DNA of 64,000 nucleotides. Source: CBDDHT01 sp965228615 (GTDB lineage: Bacteria > Pseudomonadota > Alphaproteobacteria > Rhizobiales > Methyloligellaceae). Both the position numbers and the translations under genes were made by a program. Under the pieces are notes generated by a model. The model ran no database searches. It saw nothing but the letters and a program-made list of their open reading frames with translations, and was not told the origin of the DNA. Location of the stretch: NCBI GenBank assembly GCA_965228615.1, contig CBDDHT010000005.1, positions 186,001 to 250,000 of the forward strand, read 5' to 3'. The number at the start of each line of letters is the position of its first letter. Position 1 is the first letter of the stretch. Positions 1-7,499 of this stretch are shown one piece after another.

Positions 1-459
1 GCACGGACTTCAAATTTAAGAATTCTGCTTTTGTCACGTGTACCTCCCAAACCCACAGTCGGACAGTGAACTGCAACACAGGAAAACACAAGTTAGCCGC
101 GAGGAAACATCAACCACCATCACTCTATGCTGCGATGTTCCTTCGAAGCGACCTCGCATCGACCACGCAGAGAAGCATGTATCCAAACGGGATATTCTCA
201 CCGCCAGACACGGACCAGCTAGCGAGCAAACTAGTAGATCATGAACAGTATCGTCACGGAGATTGTCATGTGACACGTTTTAGCGCGACATGTGGTGCGA
301 CTGCTTTGAGGAAGAGGGCCGCTACGCGCCTTAATCACATCCATCCAGACGCGACAAAGAGTTCCGCTGCTGTTTCAGCCATTCTGTATTGCCCGATTGC
401 TGGCCATACAGAATTCTGTTATTCGTTCCTCTGCTTGCGGTGAGCAGAGGAAAGTGGTC
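1..459. other. No recognisable gene
   Basis: I see no convincing coding region here. Open frames on both strands overlap each other, lack ribosome-binding sites and resemble no family I know. The last part presumably holds the promoter of the ribbon-helix-helix gene that follows. Confidence 0.4.
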
Positions 460-654
460 ATGGCGATCAACACAACGAAGGACGCGCTGAATTCTACAAG
501 CCGTCACTCCATAGAGAAGCTCGAAACTCTGAATTTCAAGGTTCCGGCCGACTTCAAGAAGGCATTTAAAGGTTATGCCGTTGCCCAGGGTATGACGATG
601 GTTGACTTGCTTCGTGAAGGATTTGAACTCAGCAAAGACAATCGTAAGTCCTGA
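460..654 (+). CDS. Small ribbon-helix-helix-like protein
   Basis: A 64-residue protein. The ATG at 460 is preferred over upstream in-frame starts because AGAGGAAAG lies just before it. Residues about 25-60 have the pattern of a ribbon-helix-helix DNA-binding domain: a short strand (LNFKVPADFKKAFK) followed by two helices (GYAVAQGMTMVDLLREGFEL). Such proteins act as dimeric repressors or as antitoxins. It lies 27 bases upstream of a large DNA methylase gene on the same strand, so it is probably the first gene of that operon and may autoregulate it. The fold is inferred from pattern only; no toxin partner of usual size is adjacent. Confidence 0.6.
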   Translation: MAINTTKDALNSTSRHSIEKLETLNFKVPADFKKAFKGYAVAQGMTMVDLLREGFELSKDNRKS

Positions 655-681
655 TGCAGCCGATCAAAAGCGGAATATAGT

Positions 682-3534
682 ATGTCCGTCAGCGGCGCGA
701 AAACGGCTTGGATTGAGCATCTGGATGTCAGCAGTGTCCAGATTGATGGTCTAGTTCGGGTCGCAGGATATTTGCCTGATGGCCGTCCGCCCGAAGAAGT
801 TGTGACCATGGAGAAGGCCGCCTCATATGGCGCCTACGCGGTGTTTTTCGAAGCGGGGAAACAAGGCAGGCCGGGGGCACCGCAAGCGTTCTTATTCGTC
901 GATGATGGGCCTGCTAATAATCCGGCGTTTGCGGAGTTGCACAAACGAATCTGGAGTTGGGGCGGCGTTCCACTCCTTTATCGGCGGATACCAGGCCTGG
1001 TGCAGCTCTTCCGATGCGCCCACAAGGCCGATTTCATTTCGGCTTCGGGAGATCTAGTCTGCAAACCAGTTAAAACACTGGGACTCGCTTCACGTATAGT
1101 TGCAAAAGAAGCTTGGTGGGACGCAGAAAGACTGCGAAACAGCACGCTTTGGGATGATCCAGCAGCTTGCAAGCTACTTCTATCCGCGTCGAAATCGGCA
1201 CATCGCCTGCTTGTCGATGCCGTTAGTGGCCTCCATTCTAGACTGAAGAGTAGTGGTCTACTGAACGCAGGGCTTCGACGCCGCCTTCTTATCCTTTCAC
1301 TCCTCATTGCTTATCTGGAAGAACGCGGCGTTCTCCCAGCCGACTTTTTCGGGCAATTTACTGAAGGTGCCACGAGATTTTTTCATGTTCTTGAGGACGG
1401 TCCTGCGCTTGTACAACTTCTTCGATCTCTTGAAATGCGCTTCAACGGCCACATTTTCAGAATTCACGACGAGGACCGCGCCGCACTTGAGAACAGCACG
1501 GAACTTCAAGGTTTCAGCACGCTGATAGAGGCGCGGGTTGAAGCAGGAGGGCAGCTCAACCTCTGGGCGCTCTACTCTTTCCGCGATTTACCCGTCGAGG
1601 TTATCAGCCATATCTATCAGCTATTCGTTTCCGACACCGATAGCTCCGTCTATACACCTCCTTCGCTTGTCCGCCTCATGCTTGATGAGGCATTGAGCTG
1701 GCAACGACTTGACCGGGTGATCGACCGAGACGAACTCATCCTCGATCCTGCATGTGGCTCTGGTATTTTCTTGGTCGAGGCTTACAAGCGCCTCGTGCTG
1801 CACTGGAGAAGCCGAAACGGCTGGGCTAAACCTGGTGTCCATGTGTTACGCGCATTAGTCGAACGCCTTCGCGGGGTTGATGTCGAAGGTGGCGCGATCG
1901 AGCTAGCAGCATTCAGCTTGTGCCTGGCGCTATGCGACGCGCTGGAGCCTGAAGATATCCGCGCAAGTGTTCAGCTTTTCCCAAAGCTAAACGACCGTAC
2001 ACTAATAGAATCCTGCTTTTTTGAAGCAAAGGAGAAAAAACGCATTGTTGGCCCTATCGGCGTCGTTGTTGGTAATCCACCCTTCGTATCCGCCCTCAAG
2101 ACGCAAGGTGCAATCCGAAGCTATCAGCGCTTCACAGAAGCTATCGGTACTGGGGCAGACAAGCAGATTGCGTACCTGTTCTTGCATGAAGCCATGGAAC
2201 TTCTCGTTCCTGGGGGTACGCTCTCCATGCTTCAACAGTATAACCTGATCTACAACGCCAGCTCCGCACCTGTTCGCACTGCCTTTTTTTCACGTTGGGA
2301 TGTGCGCGAAATCCTCGATTTTGTGTCGATTCGTGGATTGTTTAGCAAAGGTGGCGCAGACACTAAAATTGTCGCCGTCGTTGCGGATGCGGCTGAACCA
2401 CCCAATAACCGCAGAATCTTGCACGCTGTTTTTCGTCGCGCTGGTCGTGCCGATGCCGAACAAGGTTTCGATATCGATTATTATGATTTGCATTGGCTAC
2501 CGCGCAGTGACGTTCTCGCGGAACCCGGACCTGAAATTTGGCGTTCGGGTCTCTTGGGCGGGGCGCGCGCTTACAGCCTCGTCAAAAGGCTCAAGCAATA
2601 TCGTACGCTTAAGCAGCATGCCGCTGAACGAGGGTGGCATGTTCGCGAGGGGTTCGTTGAGGGCCAGAAGGGTGTATCCCGGCCCTCTGATCACCTGATC
2701 GGCAAGCCACTTCTGCCCTCGACCGCTCTTTCCGTGACCGGCATCGACAAAAGCCAAATCACTGTAGTGCCAGACAAGCCGATTGAGGGCCCTCGCTCGG
2801 CCGAACTCTTCACTCCGCCTATGCTCTTGGTCCGCGAACATGAAGATTTGCCAAATGCGATTTGGTCTGAAGAGTATCTCACCTTTAAGAACCAGATCGT
2901 CGGATTCGCCAAGGCTGGCCGCGACGATCTAGAGGTAGTTGCACGCTGGCTCAAAACTGAGTCGATCGCGTTGCGCGCCTATGCAGCTGGGATCAGCACG
3001 AAGCTCTTCACCCAGAAGGCGACTAATATTGCCGGAGCTGATGTGCTTGCTTTGCCATTTCCTGAGGATGGCGATCTCGACCTCAGCGACAATGAGCGAA
3101 TTGTTGCCGAGGATATCGTCCACCAGTATCGAGAATTCGTTCGCAAGGGCAACGAGTCTTGTCTTTTACGCGAGGATGCCTGCCAGGTACTTGACGACTT
3201 CGCACGTTTGTTCTGCAAGCAGATCAACACAGTTTATCAAGAAAAGCCGCTGATATCGCTGACACCGCGGCGCTGGTCAGGAATCGTCTGCCAGCCCTTC
3301 GTGTTTGGGACTGGGGTGATCGATTGGGACGGCGAAGATACGCTGCACGACAAGATTGATGTTCTACTAAGGGAACAAAAGGGCACGTCGGTTTCCATTA
3401 CACGCATCGCAAGAATATATGACGGGCATTTTATTTTCCTTCTGAAGCCGGATCGTCTTCGTTACTGGCTACGTTCGGTGGCATTGCGCGATAGCGACGA
3501 CGTATTGGCCGATCTTCGGGCGCAAGGATTTTGA
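682..3534 (+). CDS. N6-adenine DNA methylase, Eco57I/type IIG-like
   Basis: A 950-residue protein with the hallmarks of an adenine-N6 DNA methyltransferase: a YTPPSLVRLML segment near residue 322, the SAM-binding motif LDPACGSGIF at 354-363, and the catalytic motif NPPF at 465-468. About 300 residues precede the methylase core and about 350 residues after it probably hold the target-recognition region. The size and order resemble Eco57I-type methylases and BREX/PglX-like enzymes. I see no clear nuclease motif in its N-terminal part. The next gene starts on the base after its stop codon and encodes a PD-(D/E)XK-like protein, so the two are probably translationally coupled and form a restriction-modification or related defence pair. 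Target sequence cannot be told. Confidence 0.8.
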   Translation: MSVSGAKTAWIEHLDVSSVQIDGLVRVAGYLPDGRPPEEVVTMEKAASYGAYAVFFEAGKQGRPGAPQAFLFVDDGPANNPAFAELHKRIWSWGGVPLLYRRIPGLVQLFRCAHKADFISASGDLVCKPVKTLGLASRIVAKEAWWDAERLRNSTLWDDPAACKLLLSASKSAHRLLVDAVSGLHSRLKSSGLLNAGLRRRLLILSLLIAYLEERGVLPADFFGQFTEGATRFFHVLEDGPALVQLLRSLEMRFNGHIFRIHDEDRAALENSTELQGFSTLIEARVEAGGQLNLWALYSFRDLPVEVISHIYQLFVSDTDSSVYTPPSLVRLMLDEALSWQRLDRVIDRDELILDPACGSGIFLVEAYKRLVLHWRSRNGWAKPGVHVLRALVERLRGVDVEGGAIELAAFSLCLALCDALEPEDIRASVQLFPKLNDRTLIESCFFEAKEKKRIVGPIGVVVGNPPFVSALKTQGAIRSYQRFTEAIGTGADKQIAYLFLHEAMELLVPGGTLSMLQQYNLIYNASSAPVRTAFFSRWDVREILDFVSIRGLFSKGGADTKIVAVVADAAEPPNNRRILHAVFRRAGRADAEQGFDIDYYDLHWLPRSDVLAEPGPEIWRSGLLGGARAYSLVKRLKQYRTLKQHAAERGWHVREGFVEGQKGVSRPSDHLIGKPLLPSTALSVTGIDKSQITVVPDKPIEGPRSAELFTPPMLLVREHEDLPNAIWSEEYLTFKNQIVGFAKAGRDDLEVVARWLKTESIALRAYAAGISTKLFTQKATNIAGADVLALPFPEDGDLDLSDNERIVAEDIVHQYREFVRKGNESCLLREDACQVLDDFARLFCKQINTVYQEKPLISLTPRRWSGIVCQPFVFGTGVIDWDGEDTLHDKIDVLLREQKGTSVSITRIARIYDGHFIFLLKPDRLRYWLRSVALRDSDDVLADLRAQGF

Positions 3535-4251
3535 ATGCTGGCGGATTCTGACGGAGTTAATGTTCAGAGTGGGGGGTTATCACCCGACCTACATCGTCCG
3601 AAGACTTGGCTTCATCAACTGATAACTTTCATTCTGGAAGAATTGCCGAGCTGGCGGGATCGTGGTGGTCGACCAACTGCGGATTCTGAAACACAACTAA
3701 CCTCGCAACTCTGCGCTCACCTTAACGGCACCACCCGAAAATCTCCCGGCTGGGACGTTCTCCAGTTCCGCATCGAAGAGCCCGACGAAACGAAGCTTTC
3801 GCGCCGAATTGATCTCGTTGCAGCGCCAGCGGGAGAGGTCATCTGGATTGAAGGACGCCGGCATGACGATTTTGATACGCTTCTTCCAATTGAATGCAAA
3901 CGACTTCCCACACCAAAGGGCAAGAACCGAGACAAGCGTGAGTATTTGCGCGTTGCGAACGGCAGCACTGGTGGCGTACAGCGCTTCAAGGCGGGATTGC
4001 ACGGCGCGGCGCACGAACAGGCAGTCATGATCGCTTATGTGCAGACGGGCGGCATAGTGTCTTGGATCAACCGACTCGATTTCTGGATTCGCGCCCTATC
4101 TCGTGTTGGTATTTCCGGTTGGAGTCTTGATGATCGTCTGAATCTAGTCAGCCACGACACCAATCTGCGTATCGCCGTCCTATCATCCGAACACGAACGA
4201 GAACTCAACCTAAACAGAATTGAGCTTCGTCATTTGTGGGTCGAGATGTGA
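3535..4251 (+). CDS. PD-(D/E)XK-like nuclease candidate
   Basis: A 238-residue protein of no family I can name. Residues 91-122 contain RRIDLVAAP and, 27 residues after Asp93, PIECKRL, the spacing and form of a PD-(D/E)XK nuclease core (Asp93, Glu120, Lys122). An acidic or polar residue in the helix before it (Glu52 region) could complete the site. It directly abuts the methylase stop codon and shares its strand, which supports a role as the endonuclease or DNA-binding partner of that methylase. No other catalytic domain is visible. Function is inferred from the motif and the neighbour. Confidence 0.6.
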   Translation: MLADSDGVNVQSGGLSPDLHRPKTWLHQLITFILEELPSWRDRGGRPTADSETQLTSQLCAHLNGTTRKSPGWDVLQFRIEEPDETKLSRRIDLVAAPAGEVIWIEGRRHDDFDTLLPIECKRLPTPKGKNRDKREYLRVANGSTGGVQRFKAGLHGAAHEQAVMIAYVQTGGIVSWINRLDFWIRALSRVGISGWSLDDRLNLVSHDTNLRIAVLSSEHERELNLNRIELRHLWVEM

Positions 4252-4565
4252 ACGTCTCGGGTCAATTTCACCATCGAATAGACGTGAATCAACTAGCGGA
4301 TAAGTATAGGAGCGGTGGCTGAAAATATCAAAAACATTTCGTTTGCCATCTATGTATATTCGTGACGAAGTTGTTCAAATACATTTCGCACGAAACTTGA
4401 AAACTAGGCCATTTAATAAACAGATTTGCGGAAAGCCGACATGATGACGTGAATAATGGCGACGCAGGCGCAAAAGTCTCTTAATACGGTCGCCCGTCAA
4501 TCCCCATGTTTGACGAATAGAGAAGTTGATAAACTCTAATTTTGTAAGCTGCCAATCAAAAGCGC
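4252..4565. other. Intergenic, no gene seen
   Basis: About 314 bases, more AT-rich than the flanks, between the nuclease-like gene and the XRE regulator. It probably carries the regulator's promoter. No RNA gene or repeat was recognised. Confidence 0.4.
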
Positions 4566-4790
4566 ATGGACATGCGCCGCCTCGTCGGAAAAAATCTCAC
4601 CCGCCTAAGAGATGAGCGGAATATGACGCAAAAGGAAATTGCGGCGATCAGTGGCATCAGCCAGCAATATCTGAGCAGCCTGGAACGCGGAAAACGGAAC
4701 CCAACCGTTATTACAATCTATCAGATTTCATTGGCGCTCAACGTGGATCCGATGGAGTTTCTTCGACGGATCAAGAAGCCGAAAGATTAG
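4566..4790 (+). CDS. XRE-family HTH regulator
   Basis: A 74-residue single-domain Cro/C1-type helix-turn-helix protein. Residues about 8-65 show the five-helix pattern, with the recognition segment AAISGISQQYLSSLERGKRN. It has no effector domain. Its 3' end overlaps the last codon of the convergent thermonuclease gene by four bases. Because it faces the end of the leftward tra operon it may regulate plasmid functions, but no operator was identified. A broken copy of the same gene lies at 63.2 kb, again beside a thermonuclease and traH. Confidence 0.8.
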   Translation: MDMRRLVGKNLTRLRDERNMTQKEIAAISGISQQYLSSLERGKRNPTVITIYQISLALNVDPMEFLRRIKKPKD

Positions 4791-5155
4791 CACCACGGCT
4801 CGCGATGTCCGTGCCACGGCCGGGCAAGCCCCTCGTTGATGAGAATTTGGCTTACGTCGTTGCCGTTGACCAAGACCCTTGCGAGGGTGCGGCCATACTT
4901 GTCCTTGCCATTTCGGAGGATCTGAATGCGTTGTCCGTTCGCCAACTCGGCGAGCCGGCGCTTGGCCTTCTTTGCCATCTGGATTTCATAGGAACATTTT
5001 CCGTCGATCTCGGCGGTATCCAGGCCGAGAACCCGCACACGCTCCGAGCCGTGCTTCATGCCGATCAGGAAACTGTCACCGTCCCAAACGCGCAATTGCT
5101 GTGGCTGGCATGTCGCAGCACAGAGATACACGGCAACAACGATGTGGCTGGTCAT
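4787..5155 (-). CDS. Secreted thermonuclease-like protein
   Basis: A 122-residue protein of the staphylococcal nuclease-like family. It begins with a hydrophobic leader of about 16 residues, then VWDGDSFLI, RVLGLDTAEIDGK and DKYGRTLARVLVNG, the usual TNase motifs with the Asp and Arg residues in place. It is probably exported and acts on nucleic acid in the periplasm. Its ATG overlaps the traH stop codon (ATGA), so it is the last gene of the traA-F-B-H operon and is likely co-translated with traH. The same traH-nuclease coupling occurs at 63.3-63.6 kb, which argues that it serves conjugation or entry rather than being a random neighbour. Confidence 0.75.
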   Translation of the reverse strand: MTSHIVVAVYLCAATCQPQQLRVWDGDSFLIGMKHGSERVRVLGLDTAEIDGKCSYEIQMAKKAKRRLAELANGQRIQILRNGKDKYGRTLARVLVNGNDVSQILINEGLARPWHGHREPWC

Positions 5156-5778
5156 TCTCTGTTGAAGTCCCCTATTCCGGACAGATCAACGCCAATGTCC
5201 GCCTTGTTTGGATCCTGCGCCCATAGCTGTTGCCGGAGTTCATTCCTGGGGTCCGGACTCGCATTGTCAGCCTCTGGCGCCGGCGCTCCCTCCACTGAGG
5301 CGGCCGGGTCCGGAGCAGCCAGATCAACGCTCTCTCCTGGGTCTTTTGCCGTGAACACATACTCACCGTCGAAATACCCGGTCTGGTATGCCTCGATGGC
5401 ATCTTCGAACGCCTCTTGAACCGGCGTGCCGTACCACTTCGTCACGACCCGATAGACGCGGGCGAACAGCGCGGTCCCGATTTTGATGTTGTTGCAGGTG
5501 TCGAACACATCCGCGGTGACCTGGGACTTGTCGGTGACGCCAATTCCAACGGGGTATTGCGTGAGCCCGACGCGCACGACGGCTTTGCCGAGGTGATCCT
5601 GAACCAGCTTCATCGCTTCTTCGGGTGATTTGACCTTCGGCACCAGAAACGTCTTCGATCCGGCACGAACGGTCACGTTCAACGGATCTTCTGATCCTGC
5701 CGCCGCAATGAACTCTTCAACGATGGCAGGGGTCAAGGAAGGGTCGGCACACTGTTCTATCAGGGCGGCATCTATCAT
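5152..5778 (-). CDS. traH: Conjugal transfer protein TraH
   Basis: A 208-residue protein resembling TraH of rhizobial and Agrobacterium Ti-type transfer regions, beginning MIDAALIEQCADPSLTPAIV. The first 120 residues form the conserved part (VVRVGLTQYPVGIG, CNNIKIGTALFARVYRVVTK), reminiscent of lysozyme-like or transglycosylase helices. The tail is acidic and proline-rich. It starts four bases after the traB stop. The family sits in the DNA-processing operon traA-F-B-H; its biochemical role is not firmly established. A partial second copy is at the right edge of the window. Confidence 0.85.
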   Translation of the reverse strand: MIDAALIEQCADPSLTPAIVEEFIAAAGSEDPLNVTVRAGSKTFLVPKVKSPEEAMKLVQDHLGKAVVRVGLTQYPVGIGVTDKSQVTADVFDTCNNIKIGTALFARVYRVVTKWYGTPVQEAFEDAIEAYQTGYFDGEYVFTAKDPGESVDLAAPDPAASVEGAPAPEADNASPDPRNELRQQLWAQDPNKADIGVDLSGIGDFNRE

Positions 5779-5782
5779 GGCT

Positions 5783-7021
5783 TCACTCGTTGAATGCGAT
5801 CACCAGCGGAACATCGAACAGCTTTGCCCAGGCTGTGACGCTGGCACGCTGAATAGCGGTAATGTTGCTTCCGCCGGTCCACCAGCCGTTGGCGATCGCC
5901 ACGATGATATCGGCGTTCAAAGCCATGGATTGCAGGACAGGCCAGATAATCAACTGCTCGTAGCAGATCAACGGCGCTGCGCGATAGCCCGCGACAGGCA
6001 TAACTGGATTGTAGAATATGTAGGCGTTGGCTCCGCCGCCGTCTCCTGTGAGCCGGCGCCAAGGCTGCCACATGGAAACCGGGACCGGCATGCGTTCGCG
6101 ATAGAGGATCCGCGTGTCCGACTTCGCGATCTCCACCATCACCGTGTCATAGCCGCTCTTTTGAATGGCCGCGGCGCCCCCGATCACGGTCACTGACAGA
6201 TCCGACAAAGCATCTGTCCAGAGCCGTTCCGTCGTCGGAGTCCATAGTCCTAAAGCGCTCTCGGGCAGGACCGCTACCTTAGCCCCCTGCCCGGCCGCCT
6301 TGCGAACCATGGCGATTGTTTCCTGCTGCTGCTCATAACCGGCGTGCTGTCCAGCCCCTTCATAGCGGAAAGTGGTGTTGATGCCGGTCCAACCCTCAAT
6401 TACGTTCGGGTCCGTCCAGAATGCGGCGGACCAAGCAGCACATCCGGCGACAATCGGGACCGCGATCCTCCAAAGGCTTGTGGTCATCATGAGCAACAGG
6501 ATCGCGGTCGCTGCCAGTCCGAACCAGCTCCATCCCGGAAAGAGCACGCCGGCCGCAGTGATCGGGCTGGCCCAACCCATGATTCCGAAGGGTGGCAAGC
6601 TCATCAGAACGCTTGCGATTAGATACCGCAGCATTCGCGGCCAACCGGATCGGCCCGACCACAGCGCGGAATAGACGGCGACAAAGACGAGAGACGCTGC
6701 GAACCAAAGGCCGATTCCGATAGCATATTGGGATCCGAAGAATATGGACGCGCCCTGCGGCAAGCCTCGTGAGGCTCCGAGGAAGTGCGCCGCTGCCACC
6801 AGCGCCGCCACGGATCGGGACGGAGAATAGGCCCAGAAAGCCGGAAACAGCATTCCGGCCGGCAGCAGAAGCACGTTGCCGGACCAGCCGATTGTGCCGG
6901 TCGCAATGCCTCCCAGGACGCAAAGCAGACCCCGCGCGAATTTAGGGCTGGAAGGTGAGCACTTCTCGCGCCAGGCCGAGAATGCCGCTCGCCGGGATGG
7001 GGCCAAAATATCTTGAATCAT
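5783..7021 (-). CDS. traB: Conjugal transfer protein TraB (nitrilase-like)
   Basis: About 412 residues if started at the ATG at 7021; a further in-frame ATG exists at 7081 and the true start is uncertain because both overlap the end of traF. The N-terminal half has several membrane segments. The C-terminal half resembles the carbon-nitrogen hydrolase domain of apolipoprotein N-acyltransferase, with KVAVLPESALGLW, a central Lys region and a late VAIANGWW segment. This matches TraB of Ti-type plasmids. It lies between traF and traH in the leftward operon. Its role in transfer is accessory in the known systems. Confidence 0.8.
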   Translation of the reverse strand: MIQDILAPSRRAAFSAWREKCSPSSPKFARGLLCVLGGIATGTIGWSGNVLLLPAGMLFPAFWAYSPSRSVAALVAAAHFLGASRGLPQGASIFFGSQYAIGIGLWFAASLVFVAVYSALWSGRSGWPRMLRYLIASVLMSLPPFGIMGWASPITAAGVLFPGWSWFGLAATAILLLMMTTSLWRIAVPIVAGCAAWSAAFWTDPNVIEGWTGINTTFRYEGAGQHAGYEQQQETIAMVRKAAGQGAKVAVLPESALGLWTPTTERLWTDALSDLSVTVIGGAAAIQKSGYDTVMVEIAKSDTRILYRERMPVPVSMWQPWRRLTGDGGGANAYIFYNPVMPVAGYRAAPLICYEQLIIWPVLQSMALNADIIVAIANGWWTGGSNITAIQRASVTAWAKLFDVPLVIAFNE

Positions 7022-7499
7022 AAGAAGCCACGTAATCGGAATGAACAAAGATATCGCCCGCCGGAACGATACCCCCGGCATAGGCGGTCAATGGACGCCC
7101 CTGCTCGTCCTTCGCCTGGATGGAAGAATGCGCCAGGAGCTCGCCATCGACGGCAACCTGATTGCCCTCGATGGTGACGGTCTGTCCCGGCAAGGCCACA
7201 ACGGTTTTGATGAGCGGTGCCATGCCGCCGTTGCACAAACCTGCAGGAAGATAGAGCCGATCGCGCGCCAGTTCGATCGCCGGCGAATTCGCCGGCGGAC
7301 AGATGAACAAGGTGTCCCCCCGGCGAGCTTCCCTGGACAGTTCCTCGATCCGCCAAAGTCCGAGTGGGAAACTCGGTGTGGTGTTGATCCGGTAGCCGCC
7401 GAGAAAACCGGCGGCGGCAATGCCGCCAATCGCTAATCCGGCCAGCGACAGGATTGCCAAGGCTTTCCGCTTGCCCCGTCGCCGCGCCTTCTCTATCAC
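6942..7499 (-). CDS. traF: TraF, S26-type peptidase for pilin maturation
   Basis: A 185-residue protein of the signal peptidase S26 family. I place the start at the GTG at 7499, which overlaps the traA stop codon (GTGA). It has one N-terminal membrane segment (about residues 12-32), the catalytic serine in TPSFPLGLW (Ser43) and lysine in PLIKTVVALPG (Lys98). In RP4- and Ti-type systems TraF trims and cyclises the TrbC pilin. A TrbC gene is present at 31.1 kb, but the rest of the trb operon there is broken, so the working partner may be encoded elsewhere on the plasmid. Confidence 0.85.
   Translation of the reverse strand: MIEKARRRGKRKALAILSLAGLAIGGIAAAGFLGGYRINTTPSFPLGLWRIEELSREARRGDTLFICPPANSPAIELARDRLYLPAGLCNGGMAPLIKTVVALPGQTVTIEGNQVAVDGELLAHSSIQAKDEQGRPLTAYAGGIVPAGDIFVHSDYVASYDSRYFGPIPASGILGLAREVLTFQP

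Noticed and set aside
66..443. 125-codon rightward frame at the window start
   Set aside because: Overlaps other frames on both strands, lacks a ribosome-binding site and shows no known pattern.
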